A DNA stretch of 64,000 bases from RGIG3102 sp964369975. GTDB lineage: Bacteria; Bacillota; Clostridia; Oscillospirales; Ruminococcaceae. Numbering within the stretch: position 1 is the first letter of the stretch; every line of letters begins with the position of its first letter. The notes under the pieces were generated by a model. That model saw only the letters and a program-made list of their open reading frames with translations, ran no database searches and was not told the DNA's origin. Position numbers and translations under genes: made by a program. Of this stretch, positions 1 through 7,644 are shown piece by piece. The stretch is taken from contig CAYJFZ010000001.1 in the NCBI GenBank assembly GCA_964369975.1, forward strand, positions 186,001 to 250,000, written 5' to 3'.

Positions 1-2
1 TG

Positions 3-575
3 ATTTTAGATGAAAACGGCAAAACGAAAAAAGTGGAAATCCGTATGTCTAAAAGAACAGGCAAAAGCGTAACTTTAGCTGACTTATTAGATGAAGTGCC
101 TATTGATGCTGTTCGTTTCTTTTTCAATTTAAGAGAGCCAAACACACAGTTTTTATTCGACTTAGACCTTGCTTTATCACAAAGCAACGATAACCCTGTT
201 TACTATGTGCAATACGCTCACGCAAGGATATGCAGCATATTAAAACAGCTTGAAAACGAAAACTTAAACATAGCTTCTTTAGACTCAGGACTTGATTTAT
301 CTTTATTAAAAGCCGATGAAGAAAAAGAATTAATTAGGATTTTATCATACATGCCAAACGAAATTCTTTCTTGTGCAAAAACATACGATTCATCAAAAAT
401 AACAAAGTATTCTATACTATTAGCAAGCCAGTTCCATAAGTTTTACTCTGCTTGCAGGGTAAAAAATGATGATGTAAACTTATCAAAAGCAAGGCTTAGT
501 TTATGCGTTGCTACTATGTACGCAATCAAAAACTGCCTAAAAGTGATGAGGGTTTCAGCACCAGAACAAATGTAA
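3..575 (+). CDS. argS: arginyl-tRNA synthetase, C-terminal part
   Basis: This is the 3' end of a class I arginyl-tRNA synthetase, which charges tRNA-Arg in the cytoplasm. The reading frame is open from the window edge, so the start lies upstream; about 190 residues are present. The KMSKS-loop variant RMSKRTGKSV is seen about 15 residues in, followed by the helical anticodon-binding domain (motifs AVRFFFNLR, DNPVYYVQYAHAR) and the typical C-terminal end in a VMRVSAPEQM-like sequence, close to the usual LGVSAPERM. A GTG at 33 is only an internal valine codon, not the start. A terminator follows within 12 bases. The identification is firm; only the truncation by the window limits it. Confidence 0.96.
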   Translation: MLDENGKTKKVEIRMSKRTGKSVTLADLLDEVPIDAVRFFFNLREPNTQFLFDLDLALSQSNDNPVYYVQYAHARICSILKQLENENLNIASLDSGLDLSLLKADEEKELIRILSYMPNEILSCAKTYDSSKITKYSILLASQFHKFYSACRVKNDDVNLSKARLSLCVATMYAIKNCLKVMRVSAPEQM

Positions 576-585
576 TATAAATATT

Positions 586-622
586 AAAAGCAAAGCATTA
601 AATTAATGTTTTGCTTTTTTAT
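586..622 (+). terminator. argS terminator
   Basis: A 14-bp hairpin (arms 586-599 and 605-618, one G-U pair, loop of five) is followed by a T run. It ends the argS transcript; its T tract touches the -35 of the next gene's promoter. Confidence 0.85.
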
Positions 623-651
623 TTACAATATATTATTTAAGGTGATATAAT
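622..651 (+). promoter_or_regulatory. sigma-A promoter of the 683 methyltransferase
   Basis: TTTACA (622-627), an 18-base spacer and TATAAT (646-651) lie just after the argS terminator and 32 bases before the start codon of the methyltransferase gene. Confidence 0.6.
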
Positions 652-682
652 AAAATATATCATTACATAAGGAGTTTTATTT

Positions 683-1504
683 ATGACTAAAAACTTATTA
701 TCCTTGCTAAAAAAGCCTAATATTTACAAAAGAAGTGATGAATTATTTTGGGAAGATGAGCATATTTCAAAAGAGATGCTCGCCTTGCATTTAGCCCCTG
801 ATATTGCTTTAGCCAGTAGGACACATAAAGACATCGATTTAAGCTGTAGCTGGCTAAGAAGTATAATAAAAAAAGACAGTAAAATCCTTGATTTAGGCTG
901 TGGCCCTGGTTTATATACAAAAAGGCTTTCAGACTATGGCTTTAATGTAGTGGGTATTGATTATTCTATACGAAGCATAGACTATGCCTTTAGCCAAGAT
1001 AAAAAAACAAAATACATATACCAAAACTACTTAGACCTTGATTTTGTTGATGAATTTGATGTAGTTATATTGATTTACTGCGACTATGCCGCCCTTACCT
1101 TTGGCGAGCGAAAAATATTACTTAGCAAAATCAAAAAGGCATTAAAGCCAAATGGTTTGTTTATTTTTGATGTTTTCCAATTTAATGAAGCTAATAATAA
1201 AGACATTGCTAATAGCTGGGAAATTTGCCCTGAGGGTGGGTTTTGGGATAGTAGGGGCTATACTTGCCTAACAGCTACTCATAAGTACGAAAACGATACT
1301 GTACAGCTTAATCAATATGTAGTAATAACTGATAAAACTATAAAGCAGTATTTAATATGGAATACTTTATTTTCTTATGATACTTTAAAACAAGAACTTG
1401 AAAACAATGGCTTTTACTTAAAAGAGGCTTTTGGTGATGTTAAGGGTAATGCTTATAGCAAAGACTCACAAACTATCTGCTTTATATCATCTATTAATAA
1501 ATGA
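683..1504 (+). CDS. class I SAM-dependent methyltransferase
   Basis: A 273-residue soluble protein with a class I Rossmann methyltransferase core. Motif I, ILDLGCGPGLYT, is near residues 68-79, the acidic residue after strand 2 is in VVGIDYS, and a post-core segment LKPNGLFIFDVF matches motif III. A leader of about 65 residues precedes the core, as in small-molecule methyltransferases. The start follows AAGGAG at good spacing. It is monocistronic, between the argS terminator and a distant hairpin. Substrate cannot be told from sequence: metabolite methylation is more likely than RNA or protein, because no RNA-binding domain is seen. Confidence 0.8.
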   Translation: MTKNLLSLLKKPNIYKRSDELFWEDEHISKEMLALHLAPDIALASRTHKDIDLSCSWLRSIIKKDSKILDLGCGPGLYTKRLSDYGFNVVGIDYSIRSIDYAFSQDKKTKYIYQNYLDLDFVDEFDVVILIYCDYAALTFGERKILLSKIKKALKPNGLFIFDVFQFNEANNKDIANSWEICPEGGFWDSRGYTCLTATHKYENDTVQLNQYVVITDKTIKQYLIWNTLFSYDTLKQELENNGFYLKEAFGDVKGNAYSKDSQTICFISSINK

Positions 1505-1672
1505 TAATTTTTTATTTAAAACAAGCCTTTAGCGAAGTAAAGGCAGTAATTATACCAAAAGTTCAAAGACTGTCTATTTATTAAATCAATTAACAAATAA
1601 TACAACTCAATAAAAAAGCAAAATAAACACCTATGAATAAATATAATGAAAAATTGAATTATTATTAAAAAT
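1505..1672 (+). other. AT-rich spacer without a recognised gene
   Basis: Nothing protein-coding is seen here. A small hairpin (gccttta at about 1525 paired with taaaggc) lacks a T run. The next real terminator begins at 1673, so the methyltransferase mRNA may carry a tail of about 170 nt. Confidence 0.5.
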
Positions 1673-1711
1673 ACAAGTTGCAGTTTTTTTATGCTGTAAC
1701 TTGTTTTTTTA
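1673..1711 (+). terminator. rho-independent terminator downstream of the methyltransferase
   Basis: Arms ACAAGTTGCAG (1673-1683) and CTGTAACTTGT (1694-1704) form an 11-bp stem with one G-U pair, followed by seven T residues. It is the first terminator after the gene ending at 1504. Confidence 0.75.
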
Positions 1712-1827
1712 TGTTTTATTTTTATATTGATAGATATTTTTATTATTTTAAAGTTTTATAAAATTTTAGTTTATTTTTATATGTTTTGAAAGAGCTTTAA
1801 CTATTTGTTTAAAATAAAATTTTGCAT

Positions 1828-1856
1828 AAAAAAAGAGTGCCTAAAAGGCACTCTTT
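1828..1856 (-). terminator. terminator of the malY-like gene
   Basis: A perfect 10-bp hairpin (AAAGAGTGCC at 1832-1841, GGCACTCTTT at 1847-1856) followed on the minus strand by a T run. It lies 15 bases after the stop of the gene at 1871-3067. Confidence 0.88.
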
Positions 1857-1870
1857 AATAGTATTAGATA

Positions 1871-3067
1871 TTATTTGCAGAATACTGGTGTTAATTTTTC
1901 GATACACTTTTTGATGTAGCTATTTGGTGTAGCACAGTTAAAGCGTAGGTGATGTTTACCGTGGAATGTACGGCCGTCGTTAACGATAACACCAACTTCT
2001 TTCATTTCAGCGATAACTTCGCCAACATCTCTACCTGTTCTTTCAACAGATACCCATAATAGGTATGTACCGTCTGGTAGGTATGTATCAATGCCTTCGC
2101 ATTTGTTTAAGAAGAAGTCTGCTAATTCTTCTTGATTTTTTCTGATGTATTTGTTCATTTCATCAACATACTCAGCGCCACCTTCGTAACCACCGATACA
2201 AGCGTATACTGAAAGAACATTATGACCATTGTAGTGTGAAGCTGTAGCAGCTTTAGTGATTTTGTTAATCATTGGTGTATGGTACATAATTGAGTATGAA
2301 CCTACTAAGCCAGCTAAGTTAAATGTTTTTGAAGGAGCATACATAGCCATTGTGATTTTTTTAGCTTCTGGTGAAACTGCTTGTGTTGGGATATGTTTGC
2401 AAGCTGGGTTTACGATAAAGTCAGCCCAGATTTCATCTGAAAGAAGCATAACTTCATGTTTAACACATAAATCAACAACTGATTTGATTTCTTCTGCTGT
2501 CCATACTCTACCTGTTGGGTTATGAGGTGAGCAGAAAATCATCATAGGAATTTTGTTCGCTATGATTTTAGCTTCCATATCTTCTAAGTCTAAACGGAAG
2601 ATACCATTGTCATCAGCTTTTAAGTCTGAGTAGCATAGGTAACGACCAGCGTTTTTAACTGTAGCTTGGAAACCTGTATATGTTGTTTGGTTGATTAAGA
2701 TGTTGTCGCCTGGTTGTGTGTAAGACATAATAGCTGATGCAACACCACCAAGAACTGAGTTATGGTACATAACATTTTCTTTTTTGATGCCGTCCATAGC
2801 ATAACGAGTTTTATGCCAGTTAGCGATTGAATCTGCGTAGCGTTGAGGTGATGGGAAGTAGCCGAATAGAGGGTGTTTAATTCTTTCCTCTAATGCTGCG
2901 ATAACTGAAGGAGCTGTTGCAAAGTCCATATCTGCAACCCACATTGGTACTACTTCTTCTTTTGGTACTGGTGTGTAAAATGGGCTACCTTCTACTTTAG
3001 TCATATCCCATTTAGATGTGTCATTACCCCATCTGTCCCAGATTTGATCGAAAAACTTTTGATCCAT
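1871..3067 (-). CDS. MalY/PatB-type PLP-dependent C-S lyase (aminotransferase class I fold)
   Basis: A 398-residue fold-type I PLP enzyme of the MalY/PatB family, whose members cleave cystathionine or cysteine to pyruvate, ammonia and a thiol or sulfide. Seen in sequence: the N-terminal family signature VPMWVADMDF (about residues 39-48), FCSPHNPTGRVW (178-189), SDEIWADF (210-217) and the PLP lysine in APSKTFNLAGL (Lys247). Length matches the family. It stands alone with its own terminator; a TATTATAATAG -10-like stretch lies about 50 bases upstream of the start. The family contains lyases and some aminotransferases, so the exact substrate is inferred. It could supply sulfide or homocysteine in methionine metabolism. 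Confidence 0.87.
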   Translation of the reverse strand: MDQKFFDQIWDRWGNDTSKWDMTKVEGSPFYTPVPKEEVVPMWVADMDFATAPSVIAALEERIKHPLFGYFPSPQRYADSIANWHKTRYAMDGIKKENVMYHNSVLGGVASAIMSYTQPGDNILINQTTYTGFQATVKNAGRYLCYSDLKADDNGIFRLDLEDMEAKIIANKIPMMIFCSPHNPTGRVWTAEEIKSVVDLCVKHEVMLLSDEIWADFIVNPACKHIPTQAVSPEAKKITMAMYAPSKTFNLAGLVGSYSIMYHTPMINKITKAATASHYNGHNVLSVYACIGGYEGGAEYVDEMNKYIRKNQEELADFFLNKCEGIDTYLPDGTYLLWVSVERTGRDVGEVIAEMKEVGVIVNDGRTFHGKHHLRFNCATPNSYIKKCIEKLTPVFCK

Positions 3068-3283
3068 AATTATTTTACCTAACCTTTCAATTTAAAAAAA
3101 TTTTGTATCTCTATTATAATAGATTTTCATCTTAAAATAAAGTAAAATATATATCTTCTATGTATTGTATAAATTTTCACCTCGTTTATTGTGCATTTTA
3201 AATATATTAATATTTGTTTATTACTTATTCACAGCTTCTTAATAATATTTTTAGCTTTAAATATGCAAATTTTGTGTAAGATA

Positions 3284-3292
3284 TGGTATAAT
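3284..3292 (+). promoter_or_regulatory. extended -10 promoter of the prmA operon
   Basis: TGGTATAAT is a textbook extended -10 element 28 bases before the prmA start; no convincing -35 is seen, as is common for extended -10 promoters. Confidence 0.5.
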
Positions 3293-3320
3293 AATAAAAA
3301 CTAAATTTTGAGGTGAGGAT

Positions 3321-4232
3321 ATGATTTGGACAGACATACAATTAATAATAAATAAAAAAGATGAGATGCTTTGTGAAGGCATAAGTTATGCAGTTTGCCC
3401 TAAGGGGGTATATATAGAAGATTATAGCGATTTAGAACAAGAAGTTATGAATATTGCTCGAATTGATTTAATTGATGAAGAATTATTAAATAAAGATAGA
3501 GAAAAAATTATAATTCATCATTATATCTCCCCACAAAGAAGCTTAAAAGAAGCTATGGATTTATTGACTGGCGAATTAGATATTCTTAATATAGAATATG
3601 AAATAAAAACACAAACTGTAAATCAAGATGACTGGGAAAATAGCTGGAAGGCTCACTATAAACCTATAAAAATAGGCAATAGGCTCTTAGTCTGCCCTTC
3701 TTGGATAGATTATAAAACTGATAGGATAACTTTAAAACTTGATCCTGGTATGGCTTTTGGCTCTGGAACACATGAGACTACCTATTTATGTCTTGAAGCT
3801 TTAGATGAGTGTATAAAAGGCTCTGAGAGGGTTTTAGATGTGGGTACTGGCAGTGGTATACTCTCAATAGCAAGTTTATTATTAGGGGCAAAATCAGCTT
3901 TAGGCATTGACATAGACCCTACTGCTGTTAAAGTTGCCTGTGAAAATGCCACTTTAAATAATGTTAAAGATTCCTTCGACATTAAAATTGGTGATTTGAC
4001 AAAAAACACACAGGGTGAGTATGATATAATACTTGCAAATATAGTAGCAAATTCCGTAATTGAATTAGCAAATGCTATCCCTACTTTACTTAGTGAAAAT
4101 GGCTTATTTATATCAAGTGGTATTATCACACAAAGAAAAGACGATGTTTTAAGCGCCTTTTCTACAATCGGCTTAAAAACAACAGCTATAATTGAAAAAA
4201 ACGGCTGGGTATGTATAGTTGCAACTAAGTAA
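3321..4232 (+). CDS. prmA: ribosomal protein L11 methyltransferase
   Basis: A 303-residue protein matching PrmA, which trimethylates ribosomal protein L11. The N-terminal substrate-recognition domain (about 1-100) contains DDWENSWKAHYKP, and the catalytic domain has DPGMAFGSGTHETT (141-154) and SAM motif I VLDVGTGSGI (171-180), followed by DIILANIVAN, the NxxxN-type motif seen in the family. The start has the RBS GAGGTGAGG. The gene begins an operon with rsmE only 9 bases downstream, an arrangement widely conserved in Firmicutes (prmA-rsmE). No anomalies are seen. Confidence 0.95.
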   Translation: MIWTDIQLIINKKDEMLCEGISYAVCPKGVYIEDYSDLEQEVMNIARIDLIDEELLNKDREKIIIHHYISPQRSLKEAMDLLTGELDILNIEYEIKTQTVNQDDWENSWKAHYKPIKIGNRLLVCPSWIDYKTDRITLKLDPGMAFGSGTHETTYLCLEALDECIKGSERVLDVGTGSGILSIASLLLGAKSALGIDIDPTAVKVACENATLNNVKDSFDIKIGDLTKNTQGEYDIILANIVANSVIELANAIPTLLSENGLFISSGIITQRKDDVLSAFSTIGLKTTAIIEKNGWVCIVATK

Positions 4233-4241
4233 GGAGAAAAT

Positions 4242-4967
4242 ATGGCAAATAGATATTTTTTATCTTCTATTAAGGGTGAAAAGGCTTTTATCAATGGCGA
4301 TGAAGCTATACATTTAATTCGCGTGATGAGAGTAAAAGTGGGTGATAATTTAATTTTATCAAATAAAGACGGATTTAATTATTTTTCTACGGTTAGTGCC
4401 ATTGAAAATAATGAAATAATCTGCGACATTACAAAAAAAGAAGAAAATTTAGCCGATGTTAAAAAAAGGCTAAGTGTATTCATGGCTTTGCCAAAATCGG
4501 ATAAGTTAGAATTAATCACTCAAAAACTTTGCGAAATTGGCGCTTATGAATTAACGGGATTTGAAAGCGAATTTTGTACAGCCTTAAAAAGCAAAAATGA
4601 TGAAAAGAAAAAACAAAGACTTATTAAAATTTCAAATGAAGCAAGCAAACAATCTACCCGCTCCACCCCTATGCACATAGGAGATACCCTAACTTTTAAA
4701 CAATTAGTGAACATTTTAAAAAACTATGAGAAAGTATTGCTTTTTTATGAGAAATCAGATATAATCTTTTCCCAGAGCGACTTTAAAAACTATGACAATG
4801 TAGCTATCATTATCGGTAGTGAAGGTGGTTTTAGCCAAAGGGAAGTAGAGATTTTAAAAGATGTGGGTGCTGAGAGCTTATCACTTGGAAAAAGAATTTT
4901 AAGATGTGAAACAGCAGCAATAGTAGCGAGCAGCTTAGTGCTTTATGAATTAGGAGAACTCATCTAA
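4242..4967 (+). CDS. rsmE: 16S rRNA m3U1498 methyltransferase
   Basis: A 241-residue SPOUT-class methyltransferase that N3-methylates U1498 of 16S rRNA. The N-terminal PUA-like domain includes HLIRVMRVKVGD (about residues 25-36); the C-terminal knotted domain has IIGSEGGFSQREVEIL and LGKRILRCETAAI, the family's diagnostic SAM-binding motifs. It begins 9 bases after prmA with AAGGAG and its stop directly abuts the start of the next gene, so the three are surely cotranscribed. Length and motifs are normal for the family. Confidence 0.95.
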   Translation: MANRYFLSSIKGEKAFINGDEAIHLIRVMRVKVGDNLILSNKDGFNYFSTVSAIENNEIICDITKKEENLADVKKRLSVFMALPKSDKLELITQKLCEIGAYELTGFESEFCTALKSKNDEKKKQRLIKISNEASKQSTRSTPMHIGDTLTFKQLVNILKNYEKVLLFYEKSDIIFSQSDFKNYDNVAIIIGSEGGFSQREVEILKDVGAESLSLGKRILRCETAAIVASSLVLYELGELI

Positions 4968-5753
4968 ATGAAAAAAACAACTAAGAAAAAGAATAATATT
5001 TATTCTTATATAGTACTTTTAATTATTTTTGTATTTTTAATTTATCTTTTTATGAGCGATATTAAAGATGATGCAACTACACTATCCCCCACAAGCCCAG
5101 AGGTAACACAAACGCCCTCACCTACTCAAACTCTGCAACCAACTGCCTCCTTGCAGCCAACTCCTACAATACCGCCACCTGGCGAATTTGGTATTTTAGT
5201 AAATAGGGATAACCCCTTACCTAATGACTTTGTACCAGAAGTAAGCAGTGTGTTTGGTACACAAAGGATGTTTGACTCTCGAGCAGTAGCTGATTTAGAA
5301 GCACTTTTAAACGCCGCAAAGGCTGATGGCTATCCTATGTATTTAGTTTCTACTTATCGTTCTATTGAGTATCAAATAGGCTTATATAACAACAAGGTGC
5401 AAGATTATTTAGACGCTGGCTACACCGAAGACTTAGCTAAAATCGAGGCTGCAAAATGGGTGGCTATTCCAGGGACTAGCGAGCATAATTTAGGCCTTGC
5501 CGCTGACATTGTGTACGAGAATTACTTTGCTACAAACGATGACTTAACTCAAGATTTTGATGAGAGTGAGCATTTTACATGGCTGTATGAAAACAGCTAC
5601 AAATACGGATTTATTTTAAGGTTCACTGAGGGTGATGAAGCTATTACAGGCATAGTTTATGAGCCTTGGCATTACAGATATGTCGGCGTTGAACTTGCTA
5701 CATACTTAACTGAAAATGATTTAACTTTGGAAGAGTATTACATGAACAATTAG
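4968..5753 (+). CDS. membrane-anchored D-Ala-D-Ala carboxypeptidase, VanY/LdcB-like (M15B)
   Basis: A 261-residue zinc peptidase predicted to trim cell-wall peptides outside the membrane. A Lys-rich N-terminus and one membrane segment (about 12-30) are followed by a Pro/Thr-rich linker (38-72) and the M15B domain. Zinc-ligand motifs are visible: SEHNLGLAAD (171-180, His and Asp ligands) and EPWHYRYVG (232-240, His ligand with the catalytic Glu just before it). It starts at the base after the rsmE stop. Despite the VanY name there is no vancomycin-resistance context; housekeeping peptidoglycan trimming (D,D- or L,D-carboxypeptidase) is the likely role. Confidence 0.85.
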   Translation: MKKTTKKKNNIYSYIVLLIIFVFLIYLFMSDIKDDATTLSPTSPEVTQTPSPTQTLQPTASLQPTPTIPPPGEFGILVNRDNPLPNDFVPEVSSVFGTQRMFDSRAVADLEALLNAAKADGYPMYLVSTYRSIEYQIGLYNNKVQDYLDAGYTEDLAKIEAAKWVAIPGTSEHNLGLAADIVYENYFATNDDLTQDFDESEHFTWLYENSYKYGFILRFTEGDEAITGIVYEPWHYRYVGVELATYLTENDLTLEEYYMNN

Positions 5754-5768
5754 GAGTAAGAAAATTTA

Positions 5769-6032
5769 ATGAAAACAATCCAAGAATTACGAGAAGAAAT
5801 CAACGAGGCAAACGATGCCATTTTAGAAGCATTCATCAAAAGAATGGAAACTTCAAAAGACATCGCCTTATATAAAAAGCAAAACAATCTGCCTATTTTA
5901 GACAGAAAAAGAGAAGAAGAGGTATTGCAAAACATTATAGATAAAACACCAGCTGATTTTAAATACTACACCTTAGAGCTTTTTAAAACAATTATGGATT
6001 TAAGCAAAGAATACCAAGCGGAAATAAAATAA
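5769..6032 (+). CDS. chorismate mutase, AroQ class, monofunctional
   Basis: An 87-residue all-helical protein matching the AroQ chorismate mutase fold, which converts chorismate to prephenate for phenylalanine and tyrosine synthesis. The active-site pattern is visible in order: ELREEINEAND at the N-terminus, FIKRME with the second arginine, IALYKKQ with the lysine, and LDRKREEEVL. It is 15 bases downstream of the VanY-like gene, preceded by GGAG, and is the last gene of the prmA operon with a terminator 50 bases after its stop. No other aromatic-pathway gene is nearby. Confidence 0.88.
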   Translation: MKTIQELREEINEANDAILEAFIKRMETSKDIALYKKQNNLPILDRKREEEVLQNIIDKTPADFKYYTLELFKTIMDLSKEYQAEIK

Positions 6033-6083
6033 TAATCAACATTTTACTACACATTTATATAGTAATATTATTAAATAATTATT

Positions 6084-6118
6084 AATCGGCACTACTTTAG
6101 TAGTGCCGATTTTTATTT
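6084..6118 (+). terminator. terminator of the prmA-rsmE-vanY-aroQ operon
   Basis: A perfect 11-bp hairpin (ATCGGCACTAC at 6085-6095, GTAGTGCCGAT at 6100-6110) with a four-base loop is followed by a T run. Confidence 0.9.
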
Positions 6119-6293
6119 TGGTATTTATTTTTTGTATTAGACTTTAGCAGAACTTTATTTTAGAGTTATCGTTTTGCTTTCATAGCTTTGCCTTTTAAAC
6201 TTTACTTTATTTTTTATCGTTTTGTATTTTGCTTTTTTATATCGCTTATCTTTTTTATAATTTCAATTTAATTAAATCTTGTTTTTCGCGTTG

Positions 6294-6364
6294 TTTTCTC
6301 CCCCTCTTTCCTCCTTCCGCTTCTCTCTTTTCCTTTTTTCTCCCTTCTCCCCCTTTTCTCTTTT
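6294..6364 (+). repeat. 71-nt polypyrimidine tract
   Basis: Over 71 bases every position is C or T except a single G at 6319. The tract sits in the gap between two converging transcription units, between their terminators. No reading frame of note is supported. It is low-complexity DNA with triplex-forming composition; any function is inference. Confidence 0.8.
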
Positions 6365-6377
6365 AAATTTACGCAAT

Positions 6378-6409
6378 AAAAAAACAGTGCAAAATTTGCA
6401 CTGTTTTTT
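6378..6409 (-). terminator. terminator of the CD1247-domain gene
   Basis: A 14-bp A/T-flanked hairpin (arms 6380-6393 and 6395-6408, core CAGTGC/GCACTG) lies 8 bases beyond the stop of the minus-strand gene at 6418. Confidence 0.85.
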
Positions 6410-6417
6410 ATTAATAA

Positions 6418-6957
6418 TTATTCTTGTGTATCTTCAAGTGAGCATTCGCCTTCTTGCATTTCTTTGTCTTCATCTTCATCAGTGATTTCAAATTTTGTAT
6501 CGCAATTAGGGCAAGCACAGTTTGATGAGAATAAAGTTTCTTCATCTACACAAACTACATCGCCACATTTTGGGCAAGTAATTTCGTAAATTGGGTTTTC
6601 ATGGTCGTGTCCACAACCACATTCTCCATCGTGATGATGATGTCCACAGCCGCAGCCTTCTTCATCTTCATCTTCTAAATCATCCCAATACTCATCGTCA
6701 TACCAGTCTTCATCGTCCCAATCATCTTCATCGTCATACAATAAAGCATCCTCAACATCTGTTAAATCCTCATCAATGGCATCTAATTCGTGGAAAATTT
6801 GCTCGATGTCATTTTCATGAGCGCTTACTTCTTGTGTTAAATCATCAAGTAAGTCAACTATGGCAAGTAATACTCTACCTTCTTTTTTCTCTGCTTTTAA
6901 TTCAAGACCTTCACATAAGCCTTTAATATAAGCTAATTTTTCTGTTACTGACATCAT
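6418..6957 (-). CDS. CD1247 N-terminal-domain protein with His/Cys-rich segment and zinc ribbon
   Basis: A 179-residue acidic protein. Its first 45 residues (TEKLAYIKGLCEGLELK..., ALLAIVDLLDDL-like helix) match the clostridial CD1247 N-terminal domain, which typically is encoded beside efp as here. Then come an extremely Asp/Glu/Trp-rich stretch (70-100), a metal-binding-looking block GCGCGHHHH with a second GCGCGHDH (101-119), and a zinc ribbon with CPKC (128-131) and CACPNC (147-152), ending in an acidic tail. No signal peptide is seen, so it is cytoplasmic. Function of the family is unknown to me; the Cys/His block suggests metal binding. RBS AAAGGAAA precedes two adjacent ATGs; the first is used. 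Confidence 0.75.
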   Translation of the reverse strand: MMSVTEKLAYIKGLCEGLELKAEKKEGRVLLAIVDLLDDLTQEVSAHENDIEQIFHELDAIDEDLTDVEDALLYDDEDDWDDEDWYDDEYWDDLEDEDEEGCGCGHHHHDGECGCGHDHENPIYEITCPKCGDVVCVDEETLFSSNCACPNCDTKFEITDEDEDKEMQEGECSLEDTQE

Positions 6958-6998
6958 AATAATTTCCTTTCGTTTTTAAACATTTTATTTAAATTAAA

Positions 6999-7556
6999 TT
7001 ATGCTCTTTCCATATATTCGCCAGTTCTTGTGTCAACACGGATAACTTCGCCTTCTTCAATAAATAACGGCACTCTAACTTCTGCGCCTGTTTCAAGGAT
7101 CGCAGGTTTTAAAGTATTAGTTGCTGTGTTGCCTTTAAAGCCAGGCTCTGTTTGTGTAATTTTTAATTCCACAAAGTTTGGTGGTTCTACACCGAAAATA
7201 TTACCTTTATAAGATAAGATTTTTACAGTTTCATTTTCTTTTACAAACTTAAACGCATCGTTTAACTCTCTTGCATTTACAGGAAGTTGGTCGTATGTTT
7301 CTAAGTCCATAAAGTAGCATAAATCGCCTTCTTCATATAAAAACTGCATTTCTTTTCTTTCAACATAAGCAGGTGGGAATTTATCTGAAGGGTTGTATGT
7401 TTTTTCAACAACACTCCCTGAAATTACATTCCTTACTTTTGCTCTTACAAATGCTGCGCCCTTACCAGGCTTTACATGTTGAAACTCAATAATTTGCATA
7501 ACATTGCCATCTTCTTCAAATGTTACACCGTTGCGAAAATCGCCAGCTGATATCAT
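6999..7556 (-). CDS. efp: translation elongation factor P
   Basis: A 185-residue EF-P, which relieves ribosome stalling at polyproline. The KOW-like N-terminal domain carries the conserved loop EFQHVKPGKGAAF with Lys32 at its tip, the residue modified in Bacillus subtilis EF-P, and the two OB domains follow to the C-terminal signature VDTRTGEY. The start is placed at 7556 because the GGAGG RBS overlaps an upstream in-frame ATG at 7568, which would lack its own RBS and would give four extra residues. It lies between the CD1247-type gene (41 bases downstream) and an M24 peptidase, a common clostridial order. Confidence 0.97.
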   Translation of the reverse strand: MISAGDFRNGVTFEEDGNVMQIIEFQHVKPGKGAAFVRAKVRNVISGSVVEKTYNPSDKFPPAYVERKEMQFLYEEGDLCYFMDLETYDQLPVNARELNDAFKFVKENETVKILSYKGNIFGVEPPNFVELKITQTEPGFKGNTATNTLKPAILETGAEVRVPLFIEEGEVIRVDTRTGEYMERA

Positions 7557-7608
7557 AAATACCTCCATAAAGTCTTCTTACAAACTTTAATTTTTTTCTT
7601 TATATATA

Positions 7609-7637
7609 ATTTTACCTTAAATTCTAAGATTTTTCAA
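7609..7637 (-). promoter_or_regulatory. sigma-A promoter of efp
   Basis: On the minus strand TTGAAA (7637-7632), a 17-base spacer and TAAAAT (7614-7609) lie about 50 bases upstream of the efp start. Confidence 0.6.
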
Positions 7638-7644
7638 TAGAAAA

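Noticed and set aside
4968..5753. Vancomycin-resistance vanY
   Set aside because: No vanR, vanS, vanH, vanA or vanX gene is nearby; housekeeping M15B carboxypeptidases share the fold.
6279..6485. Phe/Ser/Pro-rich ORF over the pyrimidine tract
   Set aside because: It is a read-out of C/T-only DNA, has no RBS and runs across a terminator into another gene.
6591..6926. His-rich plus-strand ORF
   Set aside because: It is the shadow of the Asp/Glu codons of the CD1247-type gene on the other strand.
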